Notes: generated by a model not told the origin, from the sequence alone. A stretch of DNA of 64,000 bases from Chelatococcus composti (GCF_014201415.1 NZ_JACHEH010000003.1:372001-436000), one strand, 5' to 3'. Counted from the stretch's first letter, positions 25,930 to 35,523 are shown. Numbers and translations are program-made.

Positions 25930-26778
25930 TCACTCGCCCGCGATCCACTCGGCGCGGAAACCGGCGCGTGTGCCCTGCGCCAGGCGTTCGGCGAGGGCGG
26001 GCAGCAGGATCTCGGCCTCGTCCTTCAGTGTCCACGGCGGGTTGACGATGACCAGGCCGGAGCCGTTGAGGCGGCTTTCGTCGCGCCCGTCCGTCACCAT
26101 CAGCTCGAGGCGCAGCACCTTGCGCGTGCCGCTTGCGGCCAGGCGCGCGGCGAAGGCGTCGACGGCACGCCTGTCCTTGATCGGATACCAGCCGGCGAAG
26201 ATGCCGGTGGACCATTTCTTCCAGGCCCTGGCGATCTCGTCTGCCAGCCGCTCCAGCTCGCCCGGCACCTCGAACGGCGGGTCGATGAGGACGAGGCCGC
26301 GCCGCTCGGGTGGCGGGATCATGGCGTTGAGCGCCGTCCAGCCGTCGAGCTCAATCGCCTTGATGCGCGGATCGTAGGTGAGGACGCGGGTCAGCGTCTC
26401 GGCGTCCTTCGGGTGCTTCTCGATGGCGAGGGCGCGGTCCTGCCGGCGCAGCATGGCCGAGACGAGCAGCGGGGATCCGGGATAGGTGGTGGCGCCGTGG
26501 CGCGCGCGCACGGCGGCGATGGCGGCGCGGTAGGGGGCGATGAGCGCCTCTGCCGCTTCCGGCAGTGGCGCCGCGTCGAGCCGGCCGATGCCGTTGCGCC
26601 ATTCCGCCGTCTTTTCCGCCTCCTCGCCCGACAGGTCGTAGAGGCCGATGCCGGCGTGGGTGTCGATGACGCGGAAGGGCGTGTCCTTTTTGAGAAGGTG
26701 GGTGAGGATCCGCGCAAGCAGTGCGTGTTTCATCACGTCGGCGAAGTTGCCGGCGTGATAGGCGTGGCGATAGTTCAT
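25930..26778 (-). CDS. rlmJ: 23S rRNA (adenine(2030)-N6)-methyltransferase
   Basis: 282 residues that open with the RlmJ-specific MNYRHAYHAGNFADVMKHALL. The SAM site follows (VIDTHAGIGLYDL), and the N6-adenine catalytic motif is DPPFE (about residue 165). RlmJ methylates A2030 of 23S rRNA before 50S assembly is complete. The gene starts 13 nt downstream of the RNase T2 stop on the same strand, so the two may be co-transcribed. Confidence 0.95.
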   Translation of the reverse strand: MNYRHAYHAGNFADVMKHALLARILTHLLKKDTPFRVIDTHAGIGLYDLSGEEAEKTAEWRNGIGRLDAAPLPEAAEALIAPYRAAIAAVRARHGATTYPGSPLLVSAMLRRQDRALAIEKHPKDAETLTRVLTYDPRIKAIELDGWTALNAMIPPPERRGLVLIDPPFEVPGELERLADEIARAWKKWSTGIFAGWYPIKDRRAVDAFAARLAASGTRKVLRLELMVTDGRDESRLNGSGLVIVNPPWTLKDEAEILLPALAERLAQGTRAGFRAEWIAGE

Positions 26779-26791
26779 CTCAAAAAGGCCC

Positions 26792-27490
26792 TCACCGTGG
26801 CGCTTTGACCTTCAGGTCGCCGAAACGGCAGCCGCTGCGGTCGATCTCGGGGCAGGAGACGAAGCCGCGCAGGTCCTTCGACAGACAGATGCGCACCTCC
26901 TGCAACACGCCGCGACGGCAGACGACCGACATCATGTCCGTCCTGAGGCCCTTGTTGACGGCGACGAAGGCGCGCTCGAGGTCGATGGGCGTGAAACTCT
27001 GGTCTGCGGCCGTGTCTTGCAGCTGCGGCGGGATCGTCACCATGTCGCGCGCGCGCTTCACGTCGGCGAAATAGTCGCTCGGGCTCTTGCCGGAGCAGGT
27101 GCCGTGCTTGCGCCACTGGTAGCGCGCGAGCCCCTCGTCGGGGAAGAGTCCGGCCGCCTGAGCGACGGCCGCGCGCGAAGGATTGCGCGGCATGCCTGCG
27201 CAATCGGTCGGATAACCGCGCTCGCGCTGTGGCCAGAGTCCATGCACCACGAAGCCGAGCTCGGCCCCATCGCGGCACTGCTCGCGCTCGTCCGCCTTGT
27301 CCGACAGCGCGCAGAAGCCTGGTGACCAGGAGAGGGCGAGGACGTAGAAGTCGAAGGAGCCGGGCCGGGCTCCGCGTTCGGGCCCTGCGGCGCTGGCGCT
27401 GCCTGTGCCGAGGAAGAGGCCAAGCGCCGTAAGGGCAGCGAGCGCCGCTCCACGGCCTGCAAGACGAGGTCGCCGTCCCGATCCGCGCAT
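26792..27490 (-). CDS. secreted ribonuclease T2 family protein
   Basis: 232 residues with a signal peptide (about 1-35, ending SASA). RNase T2 enzymes cleave single-stranded RNA through a 2',3'-cyclic phosphate. CAS I is present as HGLWPQ with H83. CAS II reads YQWRKHGTC at 124-132, so the usual HEW is YQW: the CAS II histidine and glutamate are replaced by Y124 and Q125, while K128 and H129 remain. Cysteines are spaced as expected for disulfides. The frame is open further upstream, but the ATG at 27490 gives a proper signal peptide. It lies 10 nt after the upstream secreted-protein gene, so the two probably share an mRNA. Confidence 0.9.
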   Translation of the reverse strand: MRGSGRRPRLAGRGAALAALTALGLFLGTGSASAAGPERGARPGSFDFYVLALSWSPGFCALSDKADEREQCRDGAELGFVVHGLWPQRERGYPTDCAGMPRNPSRAAVAQAAGLFPDEGLARYQWRKHGTCSGKSPSDYFADVKRARDMVTIPPQLQDTAADQSFTPIDLERAFVAVNKGLRTDMMSVVCRRGVLQEVRICLSKDLRGFVSCPEIDRSGCRFGDLKVKAPR

Positions 27491-27500
27491 CGGAGCCCTT

Positions 27501-27983
27501 TCAGGGACGCGCAGCGCGGCAGTGCCCGTCATAGGCATAGGAACGGTCGAGCCCGCTGACGCACCACTCGACGCTCCAGCCCCAGCCGGCAAGGCCGAGA
27601 TCCTCGCGCACCGAGTAGTAGACGGTGCGCTTGCGCCCGTCTGACGTCCGGGAGCGCGCCTCGCAGAAGCGCCGCGGAATGTAGCTCGCCCCCCAGGGCC
27701 GGTAGCCCAGTGAGCGGATGTGCTCGAAACTGGTGATGTTGAGCGACGAGGACCAATAGCGCGCCTCGGTGGAGGCGAAGCGCTCGCGGATGCGGGAGAG
27801 GACGGCGGGGTCGTCGCAGGCCGGAACCCGGCCGGTCCAGGGCACCTCACGCCGCTCTGCCGGTACCGAGTCGTAGGGGTGGGCCGCACCGCCACGATAG
27901 GCGACAGATCCGCCGTAGTCAGCGGCCAGGGCCGTGGAGCTCAACGTCACGGCTGCGACGATCAGGGCAGACAAGGCTCGCAT
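27501..27983 (-). CDS. secreted hypothetical protein with four cysteines
   Basis: 160 residues. The signal peptide (MRALSALIVAAVTLSSTALA) precedes a mature domain with four cysteines (PACDD, RRFCEA, EWCVSG, GHCRA), likely two disulfides in the periplasm. The conserved-looking core is FASTEARYWSSSLNITSFEHI, then LGYRPWGASYIPRRFCEA. I chose 27983, which has GGGGAGAG upstream, over an ATG six codons earlier. It sits 10 nt ahead of the RNase T2 gene. I do not recognise a named family. Similar small proteins occur in Hyphomicrobiales. Confidence 0.8.
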   Translation of the reverse strand: MRALSALIVAAVTLSSTALAADYGGSVAYRGGAAHPYDSVPAERREVPWTGRVPACDDPAVLSRIRERFASTEARYWSSSLNITSFEHIRSLGYRPWGASYIPRRFCEARSRTSDGRKRTVYYSVREDLGLAGWGWSVEWCVSGLDRSYAYDGHCRAARP

Positions 27984-28067
27984 CGCTCTCCCCACAGGCA
28001 TCGAATGAACAGGTCGTGGCGGACGATGCGCGGCGCGGCGGCCAAGGTCAAGCCGCGCAGCGCCGCT

Positions 28068-28622
28068 TCACAGCGATGCGGCCGAGCGCGCGGCCTGGTC
28101 GTAATGGCCGGACAGGGCCCGCATGTTGCTGGCGATCTGCGACAGCACGTTCTCGTCGAAGCCGAGGCCGCGCACGGCGCGCACGAGCAGCTGCTCCCGG
28201 ATGGCCTTGTAGCGCAGGCAGGCCCTCTCACCCTCGGGCGTGACCGCCACCGTCTTCTCCTTGCCCTTGCGCCCGCTCTTCACCAGCCTGAGCCGCTCGA
28301 GCTTCTTGACCGAATAGGTCACGAGGTGGGTGTCCTCGACATTGAGGACGAGGCATATGTCCGCGAGCCGCTTGGGCTTGCCGCGGTGGTTGACGGAATG
28401 CAGGACGAGCACGTCGAGTGGCGACAGGTCCGGCACGCCCGCGGCGGCCATGCCACGCACCATCCAGCGGTGGAAGGCATGACTGACGAGGATGAGACCG
28501 AACTCGAACTCGGACAGCGCTGGCAGCGCGCCGGACGCGAGATGGGCCGACGAGACGATGGGGCCGAGCGCCGGCGGATCCTGAGCCTCCGCCGGCAGGC
28601 TGTCGGTGATGTTTCTTGCCAT
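28068..28622 (-). CDS. MarR-like winged-helix transcriptional regulator
   Basis: 184 residues with a winged helix-turn-helix in the middle (LSPLDVLVLHSVNHRGKPKRLADICLVLN, recognition helix near VEDTHLVTYSVKKLERLRLV, wing with KGKEKTVAVTPEG). Homologues are annotated as winged-helix/MarR regulators in alphaproteobacterial TRAP operons. It starts 20 nt after dctM with a GGAGGAAA site and is the last gene of the TRAP operon. I infer that it senses the transported compound or a product and controls the divergent promoter region near 31.7 kb. Confidence 0.85.
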   Translation of the reverse strand: MARNITDSLPAEAQDPPALGPIVSSAHLASGALPALSEFEFGLILVSHAFHRWMVRGMAAAGVPDLSPLDVLVLHSVNHRGKPKRLADICLVLNVEDTHLVTYSVKKLERLRLVKSGRKGKEKTVAVTPEGERACLRYKAIREQLLVRAVRGLGFDENVLSQIASNMRALSGHYDQAARSAASL

Positions 28623-28642
28623 GGCGTTTCCTCCGCCGGGTC

Positions 28643-29950
28643 TCAGCCCGCCTCCAGCATGTGCCGCGGCAGCCACAGCGCGAGATCCGGGAAGACCGCG
28701 AGCAGGGCGACCATCAGGGCGAGGATGAGGAAGAAGGGCAGGGCATAGAGGCCGATGCGGAAGATGGAGCGTCCGGTCATGCCCTGCAACACATAGAGGT
28801 TGAAGCCGACCGGCGGGGTGATCTGTGCCATCTCCACCACGATGACGATATAGATGCCGAACCAGATGAGATCGAAGCCGGCTGCCTCGACCAGAGGCAT
28901 GATCACGGCTGTCGTCAGCACCACCATGGAGATGCCGTCGAGGAAGCAGCCGAGCACCATATAGAACAGCGTCAGCGCCAGCAGAAGCTGCCAGGGGCTG
29001 AGGTTCATGGCGCCGATCCACTCGGCGAGCGCCCGCGGGATGCCGGTGAAGCCCATCGCCGTCGTCAGGAAGGCGGCGCCGGCGAGGATGAAGGCGATCA
29101 TGCACGAGGTGCGCGTGGCGCTGAGCAGGCCGTCACGGAAATTCGCCCAGTCGAGCGTGCCCATGGCGCGCGACATCAGGAGAGACAGGGCGACGCCCAC
29201 CACCGCGGCCTCGGTGGCCGAGGCGAGACCGCCGTAGATGGAGCCGATGACGCCGACGATGAGGAGCACCACCGGAATGAGACTGCGGGCGGCGGCAAGG
29301 CGCTGGCCCAGCGGCATTGCGGGATCTGGCGCCGGCATGCGGCGGGGATTGAGAAGGGCCCAGCCGGCCACGTAGAGCATGAAGAGCCCCGCGAGGGCGA
29401 CGCCGGGGACGACGCCGGCGATGAACAGGCGTGCGATCGACTGCTCCGTGGCCGCGCCGTAGACAATCATGATGAGCGACGGCGGAATGAGCAGCCCGAG
29501 GGTGCCGGCGCCAGCGAGCGTGCCGATGGCGAGGCGCTCGTCATAGCCGCGTTTCTGCAGTTCGGGCAGCGAGATGCGGCCGATGGTAGCGCAGGTGGCG
29601 GCGGAGGAACCGGAGACGGCGGCGAAGATCGTGCAGCCGACGACGTTGACGTGCAGGAGCCGCCCCGGCAGGGACCGCATCCACGGTGCGAGGCCCGCGA
29701 ACATGTCCTGCGACAGGCGCGTGCGATAGAGGATCTCGCCCATCCAGATGAACATCGGCAGGGCGGTAAGATCCCACGACGTGGCGGCACCCCAGATGGA
29801 GGTGGCGAGCACCTGGCCGGGCGGTGCGGAGACGGCGATGGCCATGCCGGCATAGGCGACGATGCCAAGTGCCAGCGCGATCCAGATACCGGTGCCGAGA
29901 ACCAGGAAAAGGACAACGATGAGCAGGCTCGAGAGCGCGACGGGGTCCAT
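28643..29950 (-). CDS. dctM: TRAP transporter large permease (DctM)
   Basis: 435 residues with about twelve to thirteen membrane helices, the ion-coupled transport subunit of a tripartite ATP-independent periplasmic transporter. Family blocks are present: MFIWMGEILYRTRLSQDMF near residue 65, GSSAATCATIGRISLPELQKRGYDERLA and LLIPPSLIMIVYGAATEQSI. The start is 3 nt after the dctQ stop, so the two membrane subunits are tightly coupled. Confidence 0.94.
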   Translation of the reverse strand: MDPVALSSLLIVVLFLVLGTGIWIALALGIVAYAGMAIAVSAPPGQVLATSIWGAATSWDLTALPMFIWMGEILYRTRLSQDMFAGLAPWMRSLPGRLLHVNVVGCTIFAAVSGSSAATCATIGRISLPELQKRGYDERLAIGTLAGAGTLGLLIPPSLIMIVYGAATEQSIARLFIAGVVPGVALAGLFMLYVAGWALLNPRRMPAPDPAMPLGQRLAAARSLIPVVLLIVGVIGSIYGGLASATEAAVVGVALSLLMSRAMGTLDWANFRDGLLSATRTSCMIAFILAGAAFLTTAMGFTGIPRALAEWIGAMNLSPWQLLLALTLFYMVLGCFLDGISMVVLTTAVIMPLVEAAGFDLIWFGIYIVIVVEMAQITPPVGFNLYVLQGMTGRSIFRIGLYALPFFLILALMVALLAVFPDLALWLPRHMLEAG

Positions 29951-29953
29951 CGC

Positions 29954-30511
29954 TCAGCCCTCCTTGCCTACGGTGATGGCATCCTCCGCAGCGCGGAAGG
30001 ACGGACGGCCGTTCGCCGCGGTCTCGCGCAGTTCGTCGAGGAGAGCGATGGTGAGGACGGCGAAGCCGATGGCGAGCGTCGCCTGCGGAATGACGAGCGG
30101 CACGGGTATGATGCCGTATGATTTTTCGTTGAAGGCCCAGGAGTCGAGCGCGAGCTTGGCCGTGTACCAGGTGCTGTAGGCGCTCGCGAGCGCGGAGATG
30201 CCGAGCGCGAACAGCTCCAGCGGCCGCCGGCGCTTCTCGCCGACGAGAGTGAGAAGCATGGTGACGCGGATATGGCTGCCGGCTTTGAGGCTGGCACCGA
30301 GTGCCAGGAAGCTTGCTGCCGCGAGCAGGAAGCCGCCGATTTCGGCGAGCGAGGGCACGATGAAGCCGGTCTGCTCGAGCCCCAGCGTATCGAGAATGCT
30401 GTCGAGCATCCGGGCGCCGACCTGAAGGCCGACGAGGACGGCAATGGCGACGAGACAGAGCGCCGCCAGCCAGAGCGAGAGTGAATAGAGACGGTCGAGG
30501 GCCGCGCGCAT
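29954..30511 (-). CDS. dctQ: TRAP transporter small permease (DctQ)
   Basis: 185 residues with four predicted helices (about 12-32, 47-67, 88-108 and 133-155), the normal DctQ topology. The small subunit stabilises DctM and helps dock the binding protein. It starts 167 nt downstream of dctP, with a GC-rich hairpin in the gap, and ends 3 nt before dctM. Confidence 0.9.
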   Translation of the reverse strand: MRAALDRLYSLSLWLAALCLVAIAVLVGLQVGARMLDSILDTLGLEQTGFIVPSLAEIGGFLLAAASFLALGASLKAGSHIRVTMLLTLVGEKRRRPLELFALGISALASAYSTWYTAKLALDSWAFNEKSYGIIPVPLVIPQATLAIGFAVLTIALLDELRETAANGRPSFRAAEDAITVGKEG

Positions 30512-30595
30512 GGGGCCTCCTCCTGCCGGCAGATGACGAAGGCGCGTGTGACGCCGGAGCGGAGCGCCGTGCCGGGAGGCGGCCGGCAGCTACTG

Positions 30596-30619
30596 CCCCT
30601 CCCCGCAGCGGGGGAGGGG
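30596..30619 (-). other. GC-rich hairpin between dctP and dctQ
   Basis: A 9-bp stem CCCCTCCCC / GGGGAGGGG with a six-base loop in the 167-nt gap between dctP and dctQ. There is no following T run in the direction of transcription, so it is more likely a 3'-end stabiliser of the dctP message or a partial terminator that keeps binding protein above permease, as is common in such operons. Confidence 0.7.
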
Positions 30620-30678
30620 AATGTCGACTGGCCCGCGGCGCGGGCCGATCCGCGACCGGGCGTCCGACGCGGCTTCTC

Positions 30679-31656
30679 TTAGTTCTTGCGGAAGGCTTCG
30701 AGAATGGCCTTGCCGTCCTCGCCCGCGGCTTTCTCCCACTCGGCGGCCATTGTCGCGCCGATCTCGGCGAAGCCTTTCTTCATGTCCTCGGAGGGGGCGG
30801 AGACCTTGATGCCGTTCTGGGCGAGCATGTCGGTCTTTTCCTTGGTCTCGACCATGCTCATCTCCCAGCCGCGCTCTTCGGCCTGCTTGGCGGCTTCGAG
30901 CACCGCCTGCTTCTCGGCGTCGCTCAGTTTGTCGAAGGCGGCCTTGTTGACGATGACCATGTTGCGCGGCAGCCAGGCCTGCGTGTCGTAGTAGTGCGTC
31001 AGGAAGTCCCACACCTTGGAGTCGGTGCCGGTGGAGGGCGAGGTGATCATCGCCCCGACCCGGCCCGTGGCGAAGGCGGTGGCGAGGTCGGAGGCCTCGA
31101 TCTGCACCGGCACCATGCCGGCGAGCTGGGCGACGCGCTCCGTCGACTTCGAATAGGCGCGGAACTTGACGCCCTTGAGGTCGGCCAGCGTGTTGAGCTC
31201 CTGCTTGGCGAAGATGCCCTGCGGCGGCCATGCCACCGAGAACAGCAGCATCAGGCCCTGCTCGGCGAGCTTCTTCTCCAGAATCGGCTTCTGGGCAGCA
31301 TAGAGCTTCTTCGCCGCGTCATAGCTCGACGCGAGGAAGGGCACTGAGTCGACCTCGTAGATCGGGCTTTCGTTGGCGAGACGCGACACCAGCAGCTCGC
31401 CGGCCGGCACCGTGCCGCTGCGCACGGCATTCTTGATGTCCGGATGCTTGATCAGCGACTGGTTGGAGTGGACGGTGATCTGCAGGGAGCCACCGGTCGC
31501 CGCCTTCACCTCTTCGGCGAACTGGACGATGTTCTTGGTGTGGAAGTTTCCGTCCGGATAGGGCGTAGGCAGGTCCCATTTGGTCTGGGCCATGGCCGGC
31601 GAGGCCAGAAACGCCGCAAGGCCGAGGCCCGCGGCGGCGCGCGTCAGAAGGTTCAT
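30679..31656 (-). CDS. dctP: TRAP transporter substrate-binding protein (DctP)
   Basis: 325 residues with a signal peptide (about 1-23, ending AMAQ). The DctP fold follows, including the substrate-carboxylate-binding arginine block LKGVKFRAYSKST near residue 165 and the hinge region AFATGRVGAMITSPST. The ligand is probably an organic acid, since the conserved arginine pairs with a carboxylate in this family. The specific compound cannot be read from the sequence. An AAGGGAGAG site precedes the ATG. It is the first gene of the TRAP operon, divergent from the oxoprolinase-like gene. Confidence 0.94.
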   Translation of the reverse strand: MNLLTRAAAGLGLAAFLASPAMAQTKWDLPTPYPDGNFHTKNIVQFAEEVKAATGGSLQITVHSNQSLIKHPDIKNAVRSGTVPAGELLVSRLANESPIYEVDSVPFLASSYDAAKKLYAAQKPILEKKLAEQGLMLLFSVAWPPQGIFAKQELNTLADLKGVKFRAYSKSTERVAQLAGMVPVQIEASDLATAFATGRVGAMITSPSTGTDSKVWDFLTHYYDTQAWLPRNMVIVNKAAFDKLSDAEKQAVLEAAKQAEERGWEMSMVETKEKTDMLAQNGIKVSAPSEDMKKGFAEIGATMAAEWEKAAGEDGKAILEAFRKN

Positions 31657-31704
31657 GACTGTCTCTCCCTTGCGGCGCGCTCCCCTTTGCGCGCCGGTGG
31701 GGGC

Positions 31705-31732
31705 ATGCTAACGGGCCCGAAATTCATGTCAA
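31705..31732 (-). promoter_or_regulatory. candidate sigma-70 promoter of the TRAP operon
   Basis: Read on the minus strand, TTGACA (31727-31732) is followed after 16 nt by TAGCAT (31705-31710), a consensus -35 and a four-of-six match -10. The predicted start lies about 40 nt upstream of the dctP ATG. The -35 box is almost wholly inside the 17-bp palindrome at 31728-31744. Confidence 0.6.
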
Positions 31733-31744
31733 CAAATTGTTGAC
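31728..31744. promoter_or_regulatory. perfect 17-bp palindrome, candidate operator
   Basis: GTCAACAA-A-TTGTTGAC, two perfect 8-bp arms around one base, in an otherwise AT-rich spot of a GC-rich genome. It lies between the divergent dctP and oxoprolinase-like genes and overlaps the -35 of the TRAP promoter. A dimeric winged-helix regulator such as the MarR-like protein at the end of the TRAP operon is the obvious candidate ligand (inference). Confidence 0.75.
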
Positions 31745-31876
31745 GTTTTGTCATCGTCTTGCTTCTCTCATGTCGCGCTGCGGCCCGAGGGGGGCCGAAG
31801 GGACGGTGGGAGCGGCCGGCGGGCCGCGGGGCCGGCAACAAGCCCAGCGCGTTTTTCAAGACATCGGGAGAGCATG

Positions 31877-34800
31877 ATGGCAGGGCGGTGGGATTTCTGG
31901 ATCGATCGCGGCGGCACGTTCACGGATGTCATCGCGCGCGACCCGCAGGGGAGGTTGCATGCGCGCAAGCTCCTGTCCGAGAACCCGGAAGCCTACCGCG
32001 ATGCTGCCGTCCAGGGCATCCGGGACCACCTGGGGCTGGCGAAGGGTGAACCCATCCCCGCCGGGGTCATCGGCGACGTGCGCATGGGCACCACCGTTGC
32101 CACCAACGCGCTGCTGGAGCGCAAGGGCGACCGGGTCGCCTTCGTCACGACCAAGGGATTTCGCGACGCGCTGCGCATCGGCTACCAGGCGCGGCCGAAG
32201 ATCTTCGCGCGCAACATCATCAAGCCCGAGGAGCTGTACGAGACGGTCGTCGAGATCGAGGAGCGCGTGCTGGCGGACGGGACCGTCGAGATCGCGCCTG
32301 ATCTCGCCGGGGTCGAGGCCCAGCTCGCGGCGGTGAAGGCCGAGGGCATCGACGCCCTCGCCATCACCTTCATGCATGCCTACCGTTATCCGGAGCACGA
32401 GCGTCAGGTGGCCGATCTCGCCCGGCGCATGGGCTTCTCGCAGGTTTCGGTCAGCCACGAGGTCTCGCCGCTCATCAAGCTCGTGGGCCGCGGCGACACC
32501 ACCGTGGTCGACGCCTATCTCTCGCCGATTCTGCGCCGCTACGTGGCGCAGGTGTCTGAGGAGCTGGACATCGAGCGCACCGGCGCGCGCCTCATGTTCA
32601 TGATGTCGTCGGGCGGCCTCACCGCCGCCGAGTTGTTCCAGGGCAAGGACGCCATTCTCTCGGGGCCCGCCGGCGGCGTCGTCGGCATGGCCGAGACGGG
32701 TCGCTCCGCTGGCTTCGACCGGGTCATCGGCTTCGACATGGGCGGCACGTCGACGGACGTGGCGCATTTCGACGGCGAGTACGAGCGCGCCTTCGAGACC
32801 GAGGTGGCGGGCGTGCGCATGCGCGCTCCGATGATGCTCATTCACACGGTGGCCGCGGGCGGCGGCTCCATCCTGCATTTCGACGGCTCGCGATTCCGTG
32901 TCGGCCCCGATTCGGCGGGAGCCAACCCCGGCCCCAAGTGCTACCGGCGCGGCGGGCCGCTCGCCGTGACCGATGCCAACGTCATGGTCGGCAAGCTGAT
33001 GCCCGAGTTCTTCCCGAAGATCTTCGGGCCCGAGCAGAACGAGCCGCTCGACGGCGAGGCGGTGCGCGCCGCCTTCGAGAAGCTGGCCGCGGAGGTCGGC
33101 GACGGGCGCAGCCCCGAGGAGGTGGCCGACGGCTTCATCCAGATCGCCGTTGCCAACATGGCCGAGGCCATCAAGAAGATTTCGGTGCAGCGCGGCTACG
33201 ACATCACGTCCTATGCGCTCAACTCCTTCGGCGGGGCCGGCGGCCAGCATGCCTGCCTGGTGGCCGACGCCCTCGGCATGACGAAGGTGCTGATGCATCC
33301 CTTCTCGGGCCTGCTCTCGGCCTATGGCATGGGGCTAGCCGACGTGCGCGCCACGCGCCAGAAGGCGCTCGACGTGCCGCTCGATGACGCCGCGCCTGCC
33401 GCCGTCGCGAAGCTCGGCGACGAGCTTGCCGCCGAATGCTTCGCCGAGCTTGCGGGCCAGGGCATTGACCGCTCGAGCACCGAGGTCTTCGTGCGCGCCC
33501 ACGTGCGCTATGCCGGCACCGACACGTCGCTCGCCGTGCCGGCGGGTGATGCCGCTGCCATGCAGGCGGCCTTTGAGGAGGCCCATCGCCGGCGCTTCGG
33601 CTTCATCGACGGCACCAAGGGGCTCGTGGTGGAGGCCGTCGAGGTGGAGACCGTGGGCGGCGGGGCCCGTTTCGCCGAGGCCGCCGTGGAGGCCTGCGAG
33701 CCCTTCGTCGCCGAACCGCATCGCACGACGCGCTTCTTCAGCCAGGGCCGCTGGCACGAGGCGGGCGTCTTCCTGCGCGAGTCGCTGCGTCCCGGCGCGC
33801 GCGTGCCGGGACCGGCCATCATCATCGAGCCGAACCAGACCGTCGTTGTCGAGGACGGCTGGGAGGCGCGCCTTACCGAGAAGGACCATCTCGTGCTCGA
33901 GCGGGTGAAGGCATTGCCGAAGCGAAATGCCATCGGCACCGAGGCTGATCCGGTGATGCTCGAGATCTTCAACAACCTCTTCATGTCCATCGCTGAGCAG
34001 ATGGGCGTGACGCTGCAGAACACGGCCTATTCGGTGAACATCAAAGAGCGGCTCGACTTCTCCTGCGCGGTCTTTGACCGCGAGGGGCGGCTTGTCGCCA
34101 ACGCGCCGCACATGCCGGTGCATCTCGGTTCGATGGACCGTTCGGTGGAGACGGTGATCCGCCAGAACCCGGTGATCCGCCCCGGCGACGTCTACGTGCT
34201 CAACGCTCCCTACAACGGCGGCACGCACCTGCCGGACATCACGGTCTGCACGCCCGTGTTCGATGACAAGGGCGAGAACATCCTCTTCTGGGTGGCGAGC
34301 CGCGGCCATCACGCAGACGTCGGCGGCACGGCGCCGGGGTCCATGTCTCCGCGGGCGCGCACCATCGAGGAGGAAGGCGTCTACATCGACAACTTCAAGC
34401 TCGTCGACCAGGGCCACTTCCGCGAGAAGGAGCTGATCGACCTCTTCCTCGGCGCGAAGTATCCGGCCCGCAACGTCGTCCAGAACGTCAACGACCTCAA
34501 GGCGCAGATCGCGGCCAACGAGAAGGGCGTGGCGGAGCTGAAGAAGATGATCGCCCACTTCGGGCTCGACGTGGTCGAGGCCTACATGGGCCACGTGCAG
34601 GACAACGCAGCCGAGAGTGTGCGCCGCGTGCTCGACCGGCTGCACGACTCCTCGTTCGAGTACGAGATGGACCAGGGCTGCTTCATCCGCGTGAAGATCA
34701 CCGTGGACAAGCAGAGGCGCGAGGCCACCGTCGACTTCACCGGCACCTCGCCGCAGCGTGATGACAACTTCAACGCCCCGGCGCCGGTGACGCGGGCGGC

Positions 34801-35470
34801 CGTGCTCTACGTCTTCCGCGTGATGGTGGACGACGACATCCCCATGAACGCCGGCTGCCTCAGGCCCATCAACATCATCGTGCCGGAGGGCTCCATGCTG
34901 TCTCCGCGCTATCCGGCGGCGGTGGTTGCCGGCAATGTCGAGGTGAGCCAGGCGGTGACGAACTGCCTGTTCGGTGCGCTCGGTGCGCTCGCCGCTGCCC
35001 AGGGCACCATGAACAACCTCACCTTCGGCAACGACTGCTACCAGTACTACGAGACGATCTGCTCGGGCGCGCCGGCGGGCGAGGGCTTCAACGGCGCGGA
35101 CGGGGTGCACACGCACATGACCAACTCGCGCCTCACCGACCCGGAAATCCTCGAGACGCGCTTCCCCGTCGTGCTGGAGGACTTCCACATCCGGCCGAAC
35201 TCGGGCGGCAAGGGGCGCTGGTGCGCCGGCAACGGCACGAGCCGCACCATCCGCTTCCGCGAGACGATGGACTGCGCCATCCTCTCCGGCCATCGCCGCG
35301 TGCGGCCCTTCGGGCTGTGCGGCGGCGAGCCGGGCGAGGTGGGCCGCAACTTCGTGCGCCGCAAGGACGGCCGCATCGAGGAGCTGGGCGGCTGCGACCA
35401 GACACTGATCGAGGCGGGCGAGGCGATCACCATCATCACGCCAACGGGCGGTGGCTACGGCAGGGCGTGA
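31877..35470 (+). CDS. 5-oxoprolinase-type HyuA-HyuB fusion (hydantoinase/oxoprolinase family)
   Basis: 1197 residues joining both subunits of the hydantoinase/oxoprolinase family. The HyuA half (about 1-680) has the ATP-binding GGTFTDV at 12-18, [15 protein letters not shown] and [12 protein letters not shown]. The HyuB half (about 690-1190) begins [17 protein letters not shown] and contains [10 protein letters not shown] and [10 protein letters not shown]. Eukaryotic 5-oxoprolinase has the same fused layout and opens 5-oxoproline to glutamate with ATP. Relatives act on N-methylhydantoin or carboxylate ketones. ATGs occur at 31874 and 31877. GGGAG just upstream favours the second. Its divergence from a TRAP importer suggests that it processes the imported compound. 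Confidence 0.9.
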   Translation: MAGRWDFWIDRGGTFTDVIARDPQGRLHARKLLSENPEAYRDAAVQGIRDHLGLAKGEPIPAGVIGDVRMGTTVATNALLERKGDRVAFVTTKGFRDALRIGYQARPKIFARNIIKPEELYETVVEIEERVLADGTVEIAPDLAGVEAQLAAVKAEGIDALAITFMHAYRYPEHERQVADLARRMGFSQVSVSHEVSPLIKLVGRGDTTVVDAYLSPILRRYVAQVSEELDIERTGARLMFMMSSGGLTAAELFQGKDAILSGPAGGVVGMAETGRSAGFDRVIGFDMGGTSTDVAHFDGEYERAFETEVAGVRMRAPMMLIHTVAAGGGSILHFDGSRFRVGPDSAGANPGPKCYRRGGPLAVTDANVMVGKLMPEFFPKIFGPEQNEPLDGEAVRAAFEKLAAEVGDGRSPEEVADGFIQIAVANMAEAIKKISVQRGYDITSYALNSFGGAGGQHACLVADALGMTKVLMHPFSGLLSAYGMGLADVRATRQKALDVPLDDAAPAAVAKLGDELAAECFAELAGQGIDRSSTEVFVRAHVRYAGTDTSLAVPAGDAAAMQAAFEEAHRRRFGFIDGTKGLVVEAVEVETVGGGARFAEAAVEACEPFVAEPHRTTRFFSQGRWHEAGVFLRESLRPGARVPGPAIIIEPNQTVVVEDGWEARLTEKDHLVLERVKALPKRNAIGTEADPVMLEIFNNLFMSIAEQMGVTLQNTAYSVNIKERLDFSCAVFDREGRLVANAPHMPVHLGSMDRSVETVIRQNPVIRPGDVYVLNAPYNGGTHLPDITVCTPVFDDKGENILFWVASRGHHADVGGTAPGSMSPRARTIEEEGVYIDNFKLVDQGHFREKELIDLFLGAKYPARNVVQNVNDLKAQIAANEKGVAELKKMIAHFGLDVVEAYMGHVQDNAAESVRRVLDRLHDSSFEYEMDQGCFIRVKITVDKQRREATVDFTGTSPQRDDNFNAPAPVTRAAVLYVFRVMVDDDIPMNAGCLRPINIIVPEGSMLSPRYPAAVVAGNVEVSQAVTNCLFGALGALAAAQGTMNNLTFGNDCYQYYETICSGAPAGEGFNGADGVHTHMTNSRLTDPEILETRFPVVLEDFHIRPNSGGKGRWCAGNGTSRTIRFRETMDCAILSGHRRVRPFGLCGGEPGEVGRNFVRRKDGRIEELGGCDQTLIEAGEAITIITPTGGGYGRA

Positions 35471-35489
35471 CCGCCGCCTCCCGGCCAGG

Positions 35490-35523
35490 CACCGGCTGCA
35501 GGCGTCCATCCTCGCAGCCGGTG
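35490..35523 (+). other. strong hairpin between the oxoprolinase-like and DapB-like genes
   Basis: Perfect 10-bp arms CACCGGCTGC and GCAGCCGGTG with a 14-nt loop, starting 20 nt after the oxoprolinase-like stop. No T run follows. It may protect the upstream mRNA end or partly uncouple the downstream gene. Confidence 0.6.

Noticed and set aside
30596-30619. An intrinsic terminator after dctP.
   Set aside because: No T run follows on the transcribed strand, and dctQM need read-through because no separate promoter is evident.
31748-31876. A 42-codon extension of the oxoprolinase-like gene.
   Set aside because: It covers the promoter and operator region and has no family character; a ribosome site precedes the later ATGs.
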